Shown: positions 13,771 through 18,890 of the stretch, piece by piece
Numbering within the stretch: the stretch's first letter is position 1
Layout: each line of letters begins with the position of its first letter
Assembly: GCA_964586675.1 (NCBI GenBank)
Contig: CAZPHQ010000039.1
Coordinates: 1 to 18,890, forward strand
DNA from: JADLGH01 sp964586675
GTDB taxonomy: Bacteria; Desulfobacterota_D; UBA1144; Nemesobacterales; UBA2774
Length of the DNA stretch: 18,890 bases
Direction: 5' to 3'
Translations under genes and position numbers: made by a program
Notes under the pieces: generated by a model
Database searches by the model: none
Seen by the model: only the letters and a program-made list of their open reading frames with translations
What the model was told of the DNA's origin: nothing

Positions 13771-15252
13771 ATGAGCCAGTATCTCATTGCAGCCAAAGGA
13801 ACCCGGGATCTTTACATCCTCCCGCGCATGGCCAACAGGCACGGCCTCATCGCGGGCGCGACAGGAACCGGCAAAACGGTCACGCTCCAGGTCCTCTCCG
13901 AGAACTTCAGCAGGCAGGGCGTCCCCGTATTCGTTGCCGACGTTAAAGGCGACCTCTCCGGCATAAGCAGGCCCGGAACTGAAAACCCGAAGCTTATGGA
14001 ACGTGTCCGGGCGCTTGGCCTCTCCGGCTTCGCCTTCGAGGGAAGCCCGGTCACGTTCTGGGACGTCTTCGGCCAAGAAGGTCACCCGGTAAGAACAACT
14101 GTATCCGAGATGGGTCCCCTTCTCCTCGGCCGCCTTCTGGGCCTCAACGACACACAGTCAGGCGTCCTCACACTCGTATTCAAAATCGCCGATGAGGAGA
14201 GGCTACTCCTCCTCGACCTTAAAGACCTCCGGTCCATGCTTCAGTTCGTTGGAGACAATGCCCCGTCCTTCACGACCGAATACGGCAACGTCTCCCGCGC
14301 CAGCATAGGCGCCATACAAAGAGGCCTCCTCAGGCTCGAAGAGGAAGGCGGCGACATATTCTTCGGAGAGCCCGCGCTCAGGCTCGAGGATCTCACCAGG
14401 ATGGACGAAAAAACGGGCTATGGAATGATAAACGTGCTCGCGGCCGACAGGCTCATCCGCTCCCCGGGCATATATTCGACGTTTCTCCTCTGGCTCCTTT
14501 CCGAACTATTCGAACAGCTCCCCGAAGTCGGCGACCCTGAAAAACCCGTTCTCGTATTCTTCTTCGACGAGGCGCACCTCCTCTTTAGCGACGCTCCGAA
14601 GGCGCTCCTCGAAAAGATAGAACAGGTAGCCCGCCTCATACGCTCGAAGGGCGTCGGCGTTTATTTTGTCACACAAACCCCGCTCGATATCCCGGACGTC
14701 ATACTCGGCCAGCTCGGCAACAGGGTCCAGCACGCGCTCCGGGCCTATACCGCGCGCGATCAGAAGGCGGTCAGGGCGGCAGCCGGAACTTTCAGGCCGA
14801 ACCCGGCGCTCAACCTCGAACAAATCTTGACAGAGCTCGGCGTCGGCGAGGCCCTCGTATCCTTCCTCGACGAAAAAGGAAGGCCCGAAGTAGTAGAGCG
14901 GGCGACGGTGCGCCCGCCGTTCAGCCGCATGGGCCCCATAACCCCGGAAGAGCGGAAAGAGACCATCTCCGCATCTCCCATCAACGGCCGCTATGAAAAA
15001 ACGATTGACCGCGAATCAGCCTATGAGGAGCTGAAAGCCCGAGCCGAAGCCGAGGTGAAAACAACAGAAAAGACTCCCCCTCCGGATTCTCCGAAGAGAA
15101 AACCCGGCCGCCCGAAAGATACCATTTTTGAGACAGTCACCAAGACCGCGGCGCGTTCGTTCGGGAGACAATTAGCGACCGCCGGAAGACAAATAACGAC
15201 AGAGATCGTGCGCGGGATTTTCGGCTCCATGCTCGGCGGAAAGCGGCGCTGA
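13771..15252 (+). CDS. HerA/YjgR-type ATPase (DUF853 family)
   Basis: A 493-residue P-loop ATPase of the HerA-FtsK type, close in size to E. coli YjgR. Walker A is GATGTGKT (29-36), followed by VFVADVKGDLSGI (53-65), which is typical of the family. Walker B is VFFFDEAH (262-269), with Asp266 and Glu267. TQTPLDIPDVILGQLGNRVQ (301-320) is the conserved sensor region. Residues from about 395 form a charged linker with KRKPGRPKD (442-450), an AT-hook-like motif, and a basic tail ending GKRR, so DNA contact is plausible. GGAGGAG lies 13 bases before the ATG, a rather long spacing. It follows nfo closely. NurA nuclease, the usual partner of archaeal HerA, is not seen here. The family's exact cellular role is unsettled. 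Confidence 0.92.
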   Translation: MSQYLIAAKGTRDLYILPRMANRHGLIAGATGTGKTVTLQVLSENFSRQGVPVFVADVKGDLSGISRPGTENPKLMERVRALGLSGFAFEGSPVTFWDVFGQEGHPVRTTVSEMGPLLLGRLLGLNDTQSGVLTLVFKIADEERLLLLDLKDLRSMLQFVGDNAPSFTTEYGNVSRASIGAIQRGLLRLEEEGGDIFFGEPALRLEDLTRMDEKTGYGMINVLAADRLIRSPGIYSTFLLWLLSELFEQLPEVGDPEKPVLVFFFDEAHLLFSDAPKALLEKIEQVARLIRSKGVGVYFVTQTPLDIPDVILGQLGNRVQHALRAYTARDQKAVRAAAGTFRPNPALNLEQILTELGVGEALVSFLDEKGRPEVVERATVRPPFSRMGPITPEERKETISASPINGRYEKTIDRESAYEELKARAEAEVKTTEKTPPPDSPKRKPGRPKDTIFETVTKTAARSFGRQLATAGRQITTEIVRGIFGSMLGGKRR

Positions 15253-15354
15253 TCAACCATCTTCATTCATTCGAACGATAAGAAGGATATAAAATAGCGT
15301 CCTTAAAAATTGGCTTTAAATATCTGCTGTTGAGCATCTGTTTTCACTGAAATT

Positions 15355-15379
15355 ATGACCAGAAATTCTCGCTGGTCAT
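15355..15379. other. Isolated hairpin ATGACCAG...CTGGTCAT
   Basis: A perfect eight-base-pair inverted repeat (15355-15362 with 15372-15379) with a nine-base loop. It lies about 100 bases after the HerA-like gene in unique, AT-rich DNA. GCCCCC follows, not a T-run, so it is not a standard terminator on the plus strand. It could be an operator or an mRNA 3' structure. Confidence 0.35.
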
Positions 15380-15543
15380 GCCCCCTCCGTTGTTATTTTC
15401 ATGCCTTAAACAAGGGTTTTAAACCGTCACCTTAATACGTGTGGATAAAAAAAGCATATCTCATATTCTTCTTTAAGTAATGGGGACACTACGGAACGCA
15501 TCTGCACCAAACATTCGAAAATATGCAATATCTGTCATTCCCA

Positions 15544-15570
15544 ACGATTTCGAGCGAGCGATGAATCACC
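15544..15570. repeat. ACGATTTCGAGCGAGCGATGAATC repeat
   Basis: Third copy of the unit at 3871-3900 and 12299-12327, with T for G near the right end. As at 3871 it is followed by CACC/CCAC, TCTGT and then the CATTCCCGAATGC hairpin. Confidence 0.65.
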
Positions 15571-15581
15571 CCACCTCTGTC

Positions 15582-15606
15582 ATTCCCGAATGCTTGTATC
15601 GGGAAT
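15582..15606. repeat. CATTCCCGAATGC hairpin repeat, copy 2
   Basis: ATTCCCGA (15582-15589) pairs with TCGGGAAT (15599-15606). Stem and loop (ATGCTTGTA) are identical to copy 3 at 16597-16621. Confidence 0.8.
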
Positions 15607-15633
15607 CCATTCTTTATCCATTGCCTTTTAATT

Positions 15634-15660
15634 GTCATTTCGAGCCTAACGAGAAATCTC
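15634..15660. repeat. GTCATTTCGAGCC...GAGAAATCTC repeat
   Basis: A GTCATTTCGAG...GAAATCT-type palindromic unit with ATTTC and GAAAT arms, related in style to the GTCATTGCGAG family. Only this copy is clear in the window. Confidence 0.55.
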
Positions 15661-15698
15661 TCCTTTGCCTTCCCGCGCATTCCCCCGCCCGCCTAATC

Positions 15699-15707
15699 TG
15701 CTATACT
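15699..15707 (+). promoter_or_regulatory. Extended -10 promoter (TGCTATACT) for the peroxiredoxin gene
   Basis: TG at 15699-15700, one base, then TATACT (15702-15707) matches the extended -10 form. The expected -35 position (about 15679-15684) is poor, as is usual for this promoter type. The start of transcription would be near 15714, giving a leader of about 25 bases. Confidence 0.5.
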
Positions 15708-15724
15708 CAATCTGAAAATCGTCC

Positions 15725-15730
15725 AGGAGG
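15725..15730 (+). promoter_or_regulatory. Consensus ribosome binding site AGGAGG for the peroxiredoxin gene
   Basis: AGGAGG lies eight bases before the ATG at 15739 and fixes the start. Confidence 0.85.
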
Positions 15731-15738
15731 AACAAAAC

Positions 15739-16197
15739 ATGTCAGATATTCTCAAAGTTGGCGACGCCGCGCCGGACATAGAAGCCGAAACATACGGCGG
15801 AGAGAAAATAAAGCTCGGCGACTTCAAAGGCAAGAAAACCGTCGTGCTCTACTTCTACCCGAAGGACTACACCGGCGGCTGCACGAAAGAGGCCTGCTCC
15901 ATAAGGGATGGTTACGGTGAGCTCGGAGCACTCGGCGTAGAGGTCCTGGGCGTCAGCACCGACGGCGTAAAATCGCATGAGGGCTTCCGCGACAAGCACT
16001 CGCTCAATTTTCCCCTTCTCAGCGACAAGGACAAGAAGATAATAAAAGCCTACGGCGTCGAAAGCGCGACAGGCTCCGCGAGAAGGGAAACGTTTCTTAT
16101 AGATAAGTCGGGGATAATAAGATATATCTGGACCAAGGTCGATACGGCAGGCCATGCGGACCAGATAGCCAAAAAGGTAAGCGAGCTCGGCCTCTGA
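15739..16197 (+). CDS. bcp: Thiol peroxidase of the BCP/PrxQ family
   Basis: A 152-residue peroxiredoxin that reduces hydrogen peroxide and organic hydroperoxides in the cytoplasm, usually recycled by thioredoxin. YFYPKDYTGGCTKEACSIRD (38-57) contains the Px3Tx2C active site with peroxidatic Cys48, and Cys53 five residues on is the usual resolving cysteine of the PrxQ type. The later ARRETFLIDKSGIIRY segment carries the conserved arginine that activates the cysteine. Length is typical. It has a consensus ribosome site and its own extended -10 promoter, so it is likely a single, well-translated gene. It converges on a small zinc-ribbon gene only 15 bases away. Confidence 0.96.
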   Translation: MSDILKVGDAAPDIEAETYGGEKIKLGDFKGKKTVVLYFYPKDYTGGCTKEACSIRDGYGELGALGVEVLGVSTDGVKSHEGFRDKHSLNFPLLSDKDKKIIKAYGVESATGSARRETFLIDKSGIIRYIWTKVDTAGHADQIAKKVSELGL

Positions 16198-16212
16198 TAA
16201 GGCCGGCTCACT

Positions 16213-16398
16213 CTAAAACGCGCATCCGCAGTAAGTGCAAACCTCGGGGAAGGATACAGCGGAGATCACGTACCCGCAGTCGGGGCACGATTCCCCCGCA
16301 TCCGTTCTGGCGCGCTCGGCTGCGCGTCTCGCCCGCATCATAGAGGCGTCCACTCCTGCCCTGCTCTCGTCATTCCATCCGGTGATGACTTCACTCAT
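16213..16398 (-). CDS. Small zinc-ribbon protein (CxxC-x12-CxxC)
   Basis: I choose the ATG at 16398, which has GGAGGTG seven bases upstream; the first ATG at 16443 would add 15 residues but lacks a ribosome site. The resulting 61-residue protein starts MSEVITGWNDES, continues with a basic helix (MMRARRAAERAR) and ends in a four-cysteine knuckle: CPDC, 12 residues, then CTYC, four residues from the end. A short helix followed by such a ribbon recalls DksA/TraR proteins. However, their cysteine spacing is longer and the D-x-x-D coiled-coil tip is absent, so this is only a resemblance. It lies tail to tail with the peroxiredoxin gene. Cytosolic; function unknown. Confidence 0.65.
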   Translation of the reverse strand: MSEVITGWNDESRAGVDASMMRARRAAERARTDAGESCPDCGYVISAVSFPEVCTYCGCAF

Positions 16399-16504
16399 AT
16401 CTACACCTCCGGCGGCGCCATCTGAAATCCGAGCGCCACTCATGCCTATAATTAAAGCACGCGCGGATTAAGAACGGGTTATAAAACGGTTAAACCGCTA
16501 TTAA

Positions 16505-16533
16505 CACACACATTGTGTGTTTTAATGACTTAG
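16505..16533. repeat. CACACACA...GTTTTAATGACTTAG repeat, copy 1
   Basis: The unit includes a hairpin, AACACACA/TGTGTGTT (16503-16510 with 16514-16521). It matches 16743-16772 in the same orientation: an identical CACACACAT start, then GTTTTAAT and CTTAG, with a few base changes and a small indel between. Confidence 0.5.
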
Positions 16534-16596
16534 TCGAGCAAAACCTGAATGTGAGAGGCGCGCGAAGAGTGGCCTTTATTCTTTTCTTTTACTGTC

Positions 16597-16621
16597 ATTC
16601 CCGAATGCTTGTATCGGGAAT
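16597..16621. repeat. CATTCCCGAATGC hairpin repeat, copy 3
   Basis: ATTCCCGA (16597-16604) pairs with TCGGGAAT (16614-16621). It is identical to copy 2 through the stem, the loop and the following CCATTC. Confidence 0.8.
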
Positions 16622-16637
16622 CCATTCCTTTCAATCT

Positions 16638-16676
16638 GTCATTGCGAGGGAGTGTCTTCCGCGACTGCGGCAATCT
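16638..16676. repeat. GTCATTGCGAGGGAG...GCGGCAATCT repeat
   Basis: A full-length copy of the GTCATTGCGAG family, nearest in form to 407-446: both have GCGAGGGAG at the left and GCGGCAATCT at the right, with a diverged centre. Confidence 0.75.
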
Positions 16677-16693
16677 GTCTTTTCGCTTTTAAT

Positions 16694-16712
16694 CCCCCTT
16701 AGGAAAAGGGGG
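16694..16712. repeat. CCCCCTT...AAGGGGG hairpin repeat
   Basis: A seven-base-pair stem (16694-16700 with 16706-16712) with loop AGGAA, the same loop as the copy at 12535-12557. Confidence 0.65.
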
Positions 16713-16742
16713 CCGAGGTTTCGATTCTCTGCACACGTTGCG

Positions 16743-16772
16743 CACACACATAGTGCGTTTTAATTAACTTAG
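16743..16772. repeat. CACACACA...GTTTTAATTAACTTAG repeat, copy 2
   Basis: Second copy of the unit at 16505-16533, 238 bases downstream in the same orientation. The hairpin is weaker here (GCACA/TGTGC no longer fully pairs, leaving CGCAC with GTGCG). Confidence 0.5.
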
Positions 16773-16861
16773 CGGTGCCGGTGATTAAAAGTAGCGGTCG
16801 CACAGCGGGATGATAATAACATCATCCTTTGCTACGTCGGTTGCCGGCGGATGCTATCCGC

Positions 16862-18890
16862 CTAGGCGACCCCCTTCCCCAGGTACGCCCTCAGCTTCGG
16901 CGAGAAGCTCCTCCGGACGAGGGTGGATTTGAGGTTCCATTCCTCCCCTTCGTCAGCCTCGGAAATGATCCTTATCTCTTCCCCTTCCTTTATGGCGACC
17001 GGAACCCCGTCCCTGTAAAGGACCCTGTTTTTGTAGAGTGACGATACCCTCTTCCCCGGGGTTATTATCCCCGTGAGATTTAGCGGATCGGCCGCGCTTA
17101 TCGAAACGAGCATCCCCGACTTCGCCCGCCGCCTCGTTTCTCTCAGTCCTGCGACAGCCTCCGGCAGAGCGAACTGCTCGCCCCACACGCCGTCGACAAA
17201 CCTCCCGCCCCTCACCTCTCCCCTCAGCTCCATCAGCCTGAGCGTCTTGACCATCTCCCTCCAGGGCGGCGTAAAACTCTCCCTTTCCGCGAGCCGCCTG
17301 AACAGCACCCCGTATCTTTCTAAAAGCACCATCGCGAGCGCCCTGAGGTCCGCCGGCGTCCTCTCTTCGTCCTCACCCGTGCGTATGAGCGACCATCTCC
17401 CCGCCCCTTCCATGTTGAAGCTTATCCTCTTTCTCCGGCCGGCCTCCGTCCTGTACTTAGAGCTCACGAGAAGGGCTCTCAGGCCCGTATAGCTGTCGGA
17501 CGTCACCATCCCGTGCGTCACGAGCTCGGCTATCGCCGCCTCGATGTCGGTCCGGAGGCCCTTCACTCCCTCAGCTATCTCGTCGAAGAACGAGGCCCCG
17601 CGCGTCTTAAGGAACTCCAGCACCGAAGCGGCCATCCGTGAAAGCCCTTCTTCATCCGAAGCCGGGGCGAGCTTGCTCCATACGCCCAGGTTCGTCCTTT
17701 TTACAATCGTCACAGGCGTAGTCTTTATCGGCCCCTGCTTCCTGCCGTTCCCGTTAGGCGACTTGAACCTCCCCCAGACAGCGCTCCCGGAAAGGCAGAG
17801 CGTATCCAGCCACCCGTGATCGTAATCCTTCATACGCGCCGAGAGAATATCCCCCTCCCACGCGGCCGCCGGCGCCTCGAACCCCTCCAGCATTCCGAGT
17901 ATCCCCCGCAGGGCTTCGACCCCCTCGGGCCTGTCCTCGCCGTCTATCCCATGGCGCGAAAAGAGATATCTCATGAAATCAGCGGCCGTCACGGGCTCTA
18001 TATCCCGCCGGAGCTTGGTCATCGTGTATTTATGAATCCGCGCGAGGAGTCGGCGCTCGCACCATTCGAGCCCCAGCTCCCCGGGTGTAAAGTTCCCCCT
18101 GAAAACGAACCCCTCTCCTTCAAGCAGAGCCAACGCCCTCTCCATGTCGGCCTCCGTCACGTCGAGCGTCTCCGCCAGCACGGCGGCTGTCACAGGCCCG
18201 AGCGCCTCCAGCCTCCCCCTCGTTATCTCGACGAGCGCCTGGTCCCTCGTCACCTCCGAGCCCCGAAGCCTCTCCGGTATCTCTATCTCCGGCGAAACAA
18301 CCCCGTCAGGATGCACGGCTTTCATGTGATGAAGCCTCTCGGCAGCTACCCAGAAAACCTTTTCTCCAGCCTTAAACTCCGCCGCCCTCCCCTGTTTCAC
18401 CAGCTCCCCGAAATACTCCCTCCAACCGCCGGCGGCATCCCCGATCTCCCCCTCTTCCTCCGTCAGGAATCCCGTCAGCACCAGCGCATCGTGAAGCTCC
18501 TCCGCGCTCTCCGCCTCGGGCCAGGCTTCTTCTTTGACGCTCCTAACAGCCTCCGCATCCAGCTGCCCGAGCTCTGCCGCCTCTTTCGGGTCGAGCCACC
18601 TTCTATTCTGAACGGCGTGCGTCCTTCTCTCTTCAAGGGGCACGTCGTCGAGGAAGGAATATGGCCTCGCGTTAAGCACCTGCTCCGAAAGCGGCGAAGG
18701 CTCCCGGAGATCCCGCGCCAGCGTCTCTATATTTCCCGCATGTATATCCGTCAACAATCTTTCGAGGTTCTCTATGTCCATCGCCTCGTTAAGGCAATCG
18801 CCAATCGTCTGGCTCACGAGCGGATGATCCGGAATCTCCCTTTCGCCCACAATATTTTCGAGGCACGCTATCTGGTCCGGGAACACCTGC
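16862..18890 (-). CDS. lhr: Large Lhr-type DEAD/DEAH helicase (C-terminal part, N-terminus outside window)
   Basis: The frame is open to the right edge, so this is a partial gene lacking the helicase core. The visible 675 or so residues match the region after the RecA domains in bacterial Lhr proteins. The segment REPSPLSEQVLNARPYSFLDDVPLEERR (about 62-89) is characteristic of the family, followed by winged-helix domains. The block VTAADFMRYLFSRHG marks the start of the long Lhr C-terminal extension. This extension includes a winged-helix region related to AlkZ-type DNA glycosylases, and glycosylase activity has been reported for E. coli Lhr. Bacterial Lhr of this class is about 1,400-1,550 residues, so about half is seen. 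It moves along single-stranded DNA and unwinds duplexes in DNA repair. The motor motifs cannot be checked here. Confidence 0.88.
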   Translation of the reverse strand, partial: QVFPDQIACLENIVGEREIPDHPLVSQTIGDCLNEAMDIENLERLLTDIHAGNIETLARDLREPSPLSEQVLNARPYSFLDDVPLEERRTHAVQNRRWLDPKEAAELGQLDAEAVRSVKEEAWPEAESAEELHDALVLTGFLTEEEGEIGDAAGGWREYFGELVKQGRAAEFKAGEKVFWVAAERLHHMKAVHPDGVVSPEIEIPERLRGSEVTRDQALVEITRGRLEALGPVTAAVLAETLDVTEADMERALALLEGEGFVFRGNFTPGELGLEWCERRLLARIHKYTMTKLRRDIEPVTAADFMRYLFSRHGIDGEDRPEGVEALRGILGMLEGFEAPAAAWEGDILSARMKDYDHGWLDTLCLSGSAVWGRFKSPNGNGRKQGPIKTTPVTIVKRTNLGVWSKLAPASDEEGLSRMAASVLEFLKTRGASFFDEIAEGVKGLRTDIEAAIAELVTHGMVTSDSYTGLRALLVSSKYRTEAGRRKRISFNMEGAGRWSLIRTGEDEERTPADLRALAMVLLERYGVLFRRLAERESFTPPWREMVKTLRLMELRGEVRGGRFVDGVWGEQFALPEAVAGLRETRRRAKSGMLVSISAADPLNLTGIITPGKRVSSLYKNRVLYRDGVPVAIKEGEEIRIISEADEGEEWNLKSTLVRRSFSPKLRAYLGKGVA

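Larger units (their letters stand above)
15253..15738. other. Intergenic region with a hairpin, repeats and the bcp promoter
   Basis: No credible gene is present. The left 230 bases are AT-rich and unique, with one perfect hairpin (15355-15379). From 15525 on, three repeat units follow in series: TTTCGAGCGAGCGA (15544-15570), the CATTCCCGAATGC hairpin (15582-15606) and a GTCATTTCGAGCC unit (15634-15660). An extended -10 promoter and ribosome site for the peroxiredoxin gene close the gap. There is no clear terminator for the HerA-like gene. Confidence 0.75.
16444..16861. other. Intergenic region with repeats between the zinc-ribbon gene and lhr-like gene
   Basis: No convincing gene is seen. 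It holds the upstream region of the zinc-ribbon gene with a CGGTTTAACCG palindrome (16487-16497) next to a TATAAC hexamer (minus strand, 16478-16483). Further right are two copies of a CACACACA...GTTTTAAT...CTTAG unit (16505-16533, 16743-16772), a CATTCCCGAATGC hairpin (16597-16621), a GTCATTGCGAG repeat (16638-16676) and a C-rich hairpin (16694-16712). Two hairpins lie just past the helicase gene's stop: GGATGAT/ATCATCC (16808-16814 with 16821-16827) and GCGGAT/ATCCGC (16847-16852 with 16856-16861). Confidence 0.65.

Noticed and set aside
15480..15920. A 146-residue frame running from the repeat region into bcp
   Set aside because: Its first half is repeat sequence and its second half is bcp read in another frame. 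The bcp frame has the promoter, ribosome site and active-site motif.
3603..16861. Possible CRISPR array from the recurring short repeats
   Set aside because: Copies are dispersed between genes, not regularly spaced with unique spacers, and no cas gene is present.
1..18890. tRNA, rRNA or insertion sequence genes
   Set aside because: Scanning the gaps by eye gave no cloverleaf with T-arm consensus, no ribosomal RNA motif, and no transposase or integrase reading frame.

Overview
The window is an ordinary chromosomal stretch from a GC-rich bacterium. Genes lie on both strands. Reading frames favour GC-ending codons, but ATA (Ile) and AGG (Arg) are frequent. A HlyD / double-ATPase / ABC-2 exporter, Kup, a class U-like sirtuin and an SCP-x-like thiolase suggest a Gram-negative environmental lineage. 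Nearly every gap carries GTCATTGCGAG- and CATTCCCGAATGC-type hairpin repeats, which are common in deltaproteobacterial and related uncultured genomes. No rRNA, tRNA or other phylogenetic marker is present, so I do not name a phylum.

Layout: (1) 1-384, C-terminal part of a thiolase; (2) 536-1309, Sir2 deacylase, starting six bases after a hairpin plus T-run; (3) 1380-3602, a self-contained transcription unit with a near-consensus promoter, two tandem acetoacetate-decarboxylase-superfamily paralogs with consensus ribosome sites, and a strong terminator; (4) 3603-4077, repeat-filled gap; (5) 4078-4814 minus, one or two small proteins I do not recognise, divergent from (6) kup at 4918-6807; (7) 6921-11908 minus, a three-gene exporter operon (HlyD adaptor, RbbA-like ATPase-permease fusion, ABC-2 permease); (8) 11909-12873, a 965-base repeat-rich gap with an orphan terminator and a nested inverted repeat; (9) 12874-15252, endonuclease IV and a HerA/YjgR-type ATPase, probably co-transcribed; (10) 15739-16197, Bcp-type peroxiredoxin; (11) 16213-16398 minus, a 61-residue zinc ribbon; (12) 16862 to the right edge, minus, the C-terminal part of a large Lhr-type helicase.

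Functional themes are DNA maintenance (Nfo, HerA-like ATPase, Lhr), peroxide defence, transport (K+ uptake and an exporter) and acyl or keto-acid metabolism (thiolase, ADC-like pair). The ADC-like pair is the most notable part. Its promoter, ribosome sites, codon choice and terminator all point to high expression, yet its substrate cannot be read from the sequence. I found no convincing new multi-gene defence or mobile system. The most unusual non-coding signals are the structured region before nfo (12728-12824), the orphan terminator (12345-12400) and the composite repeats.
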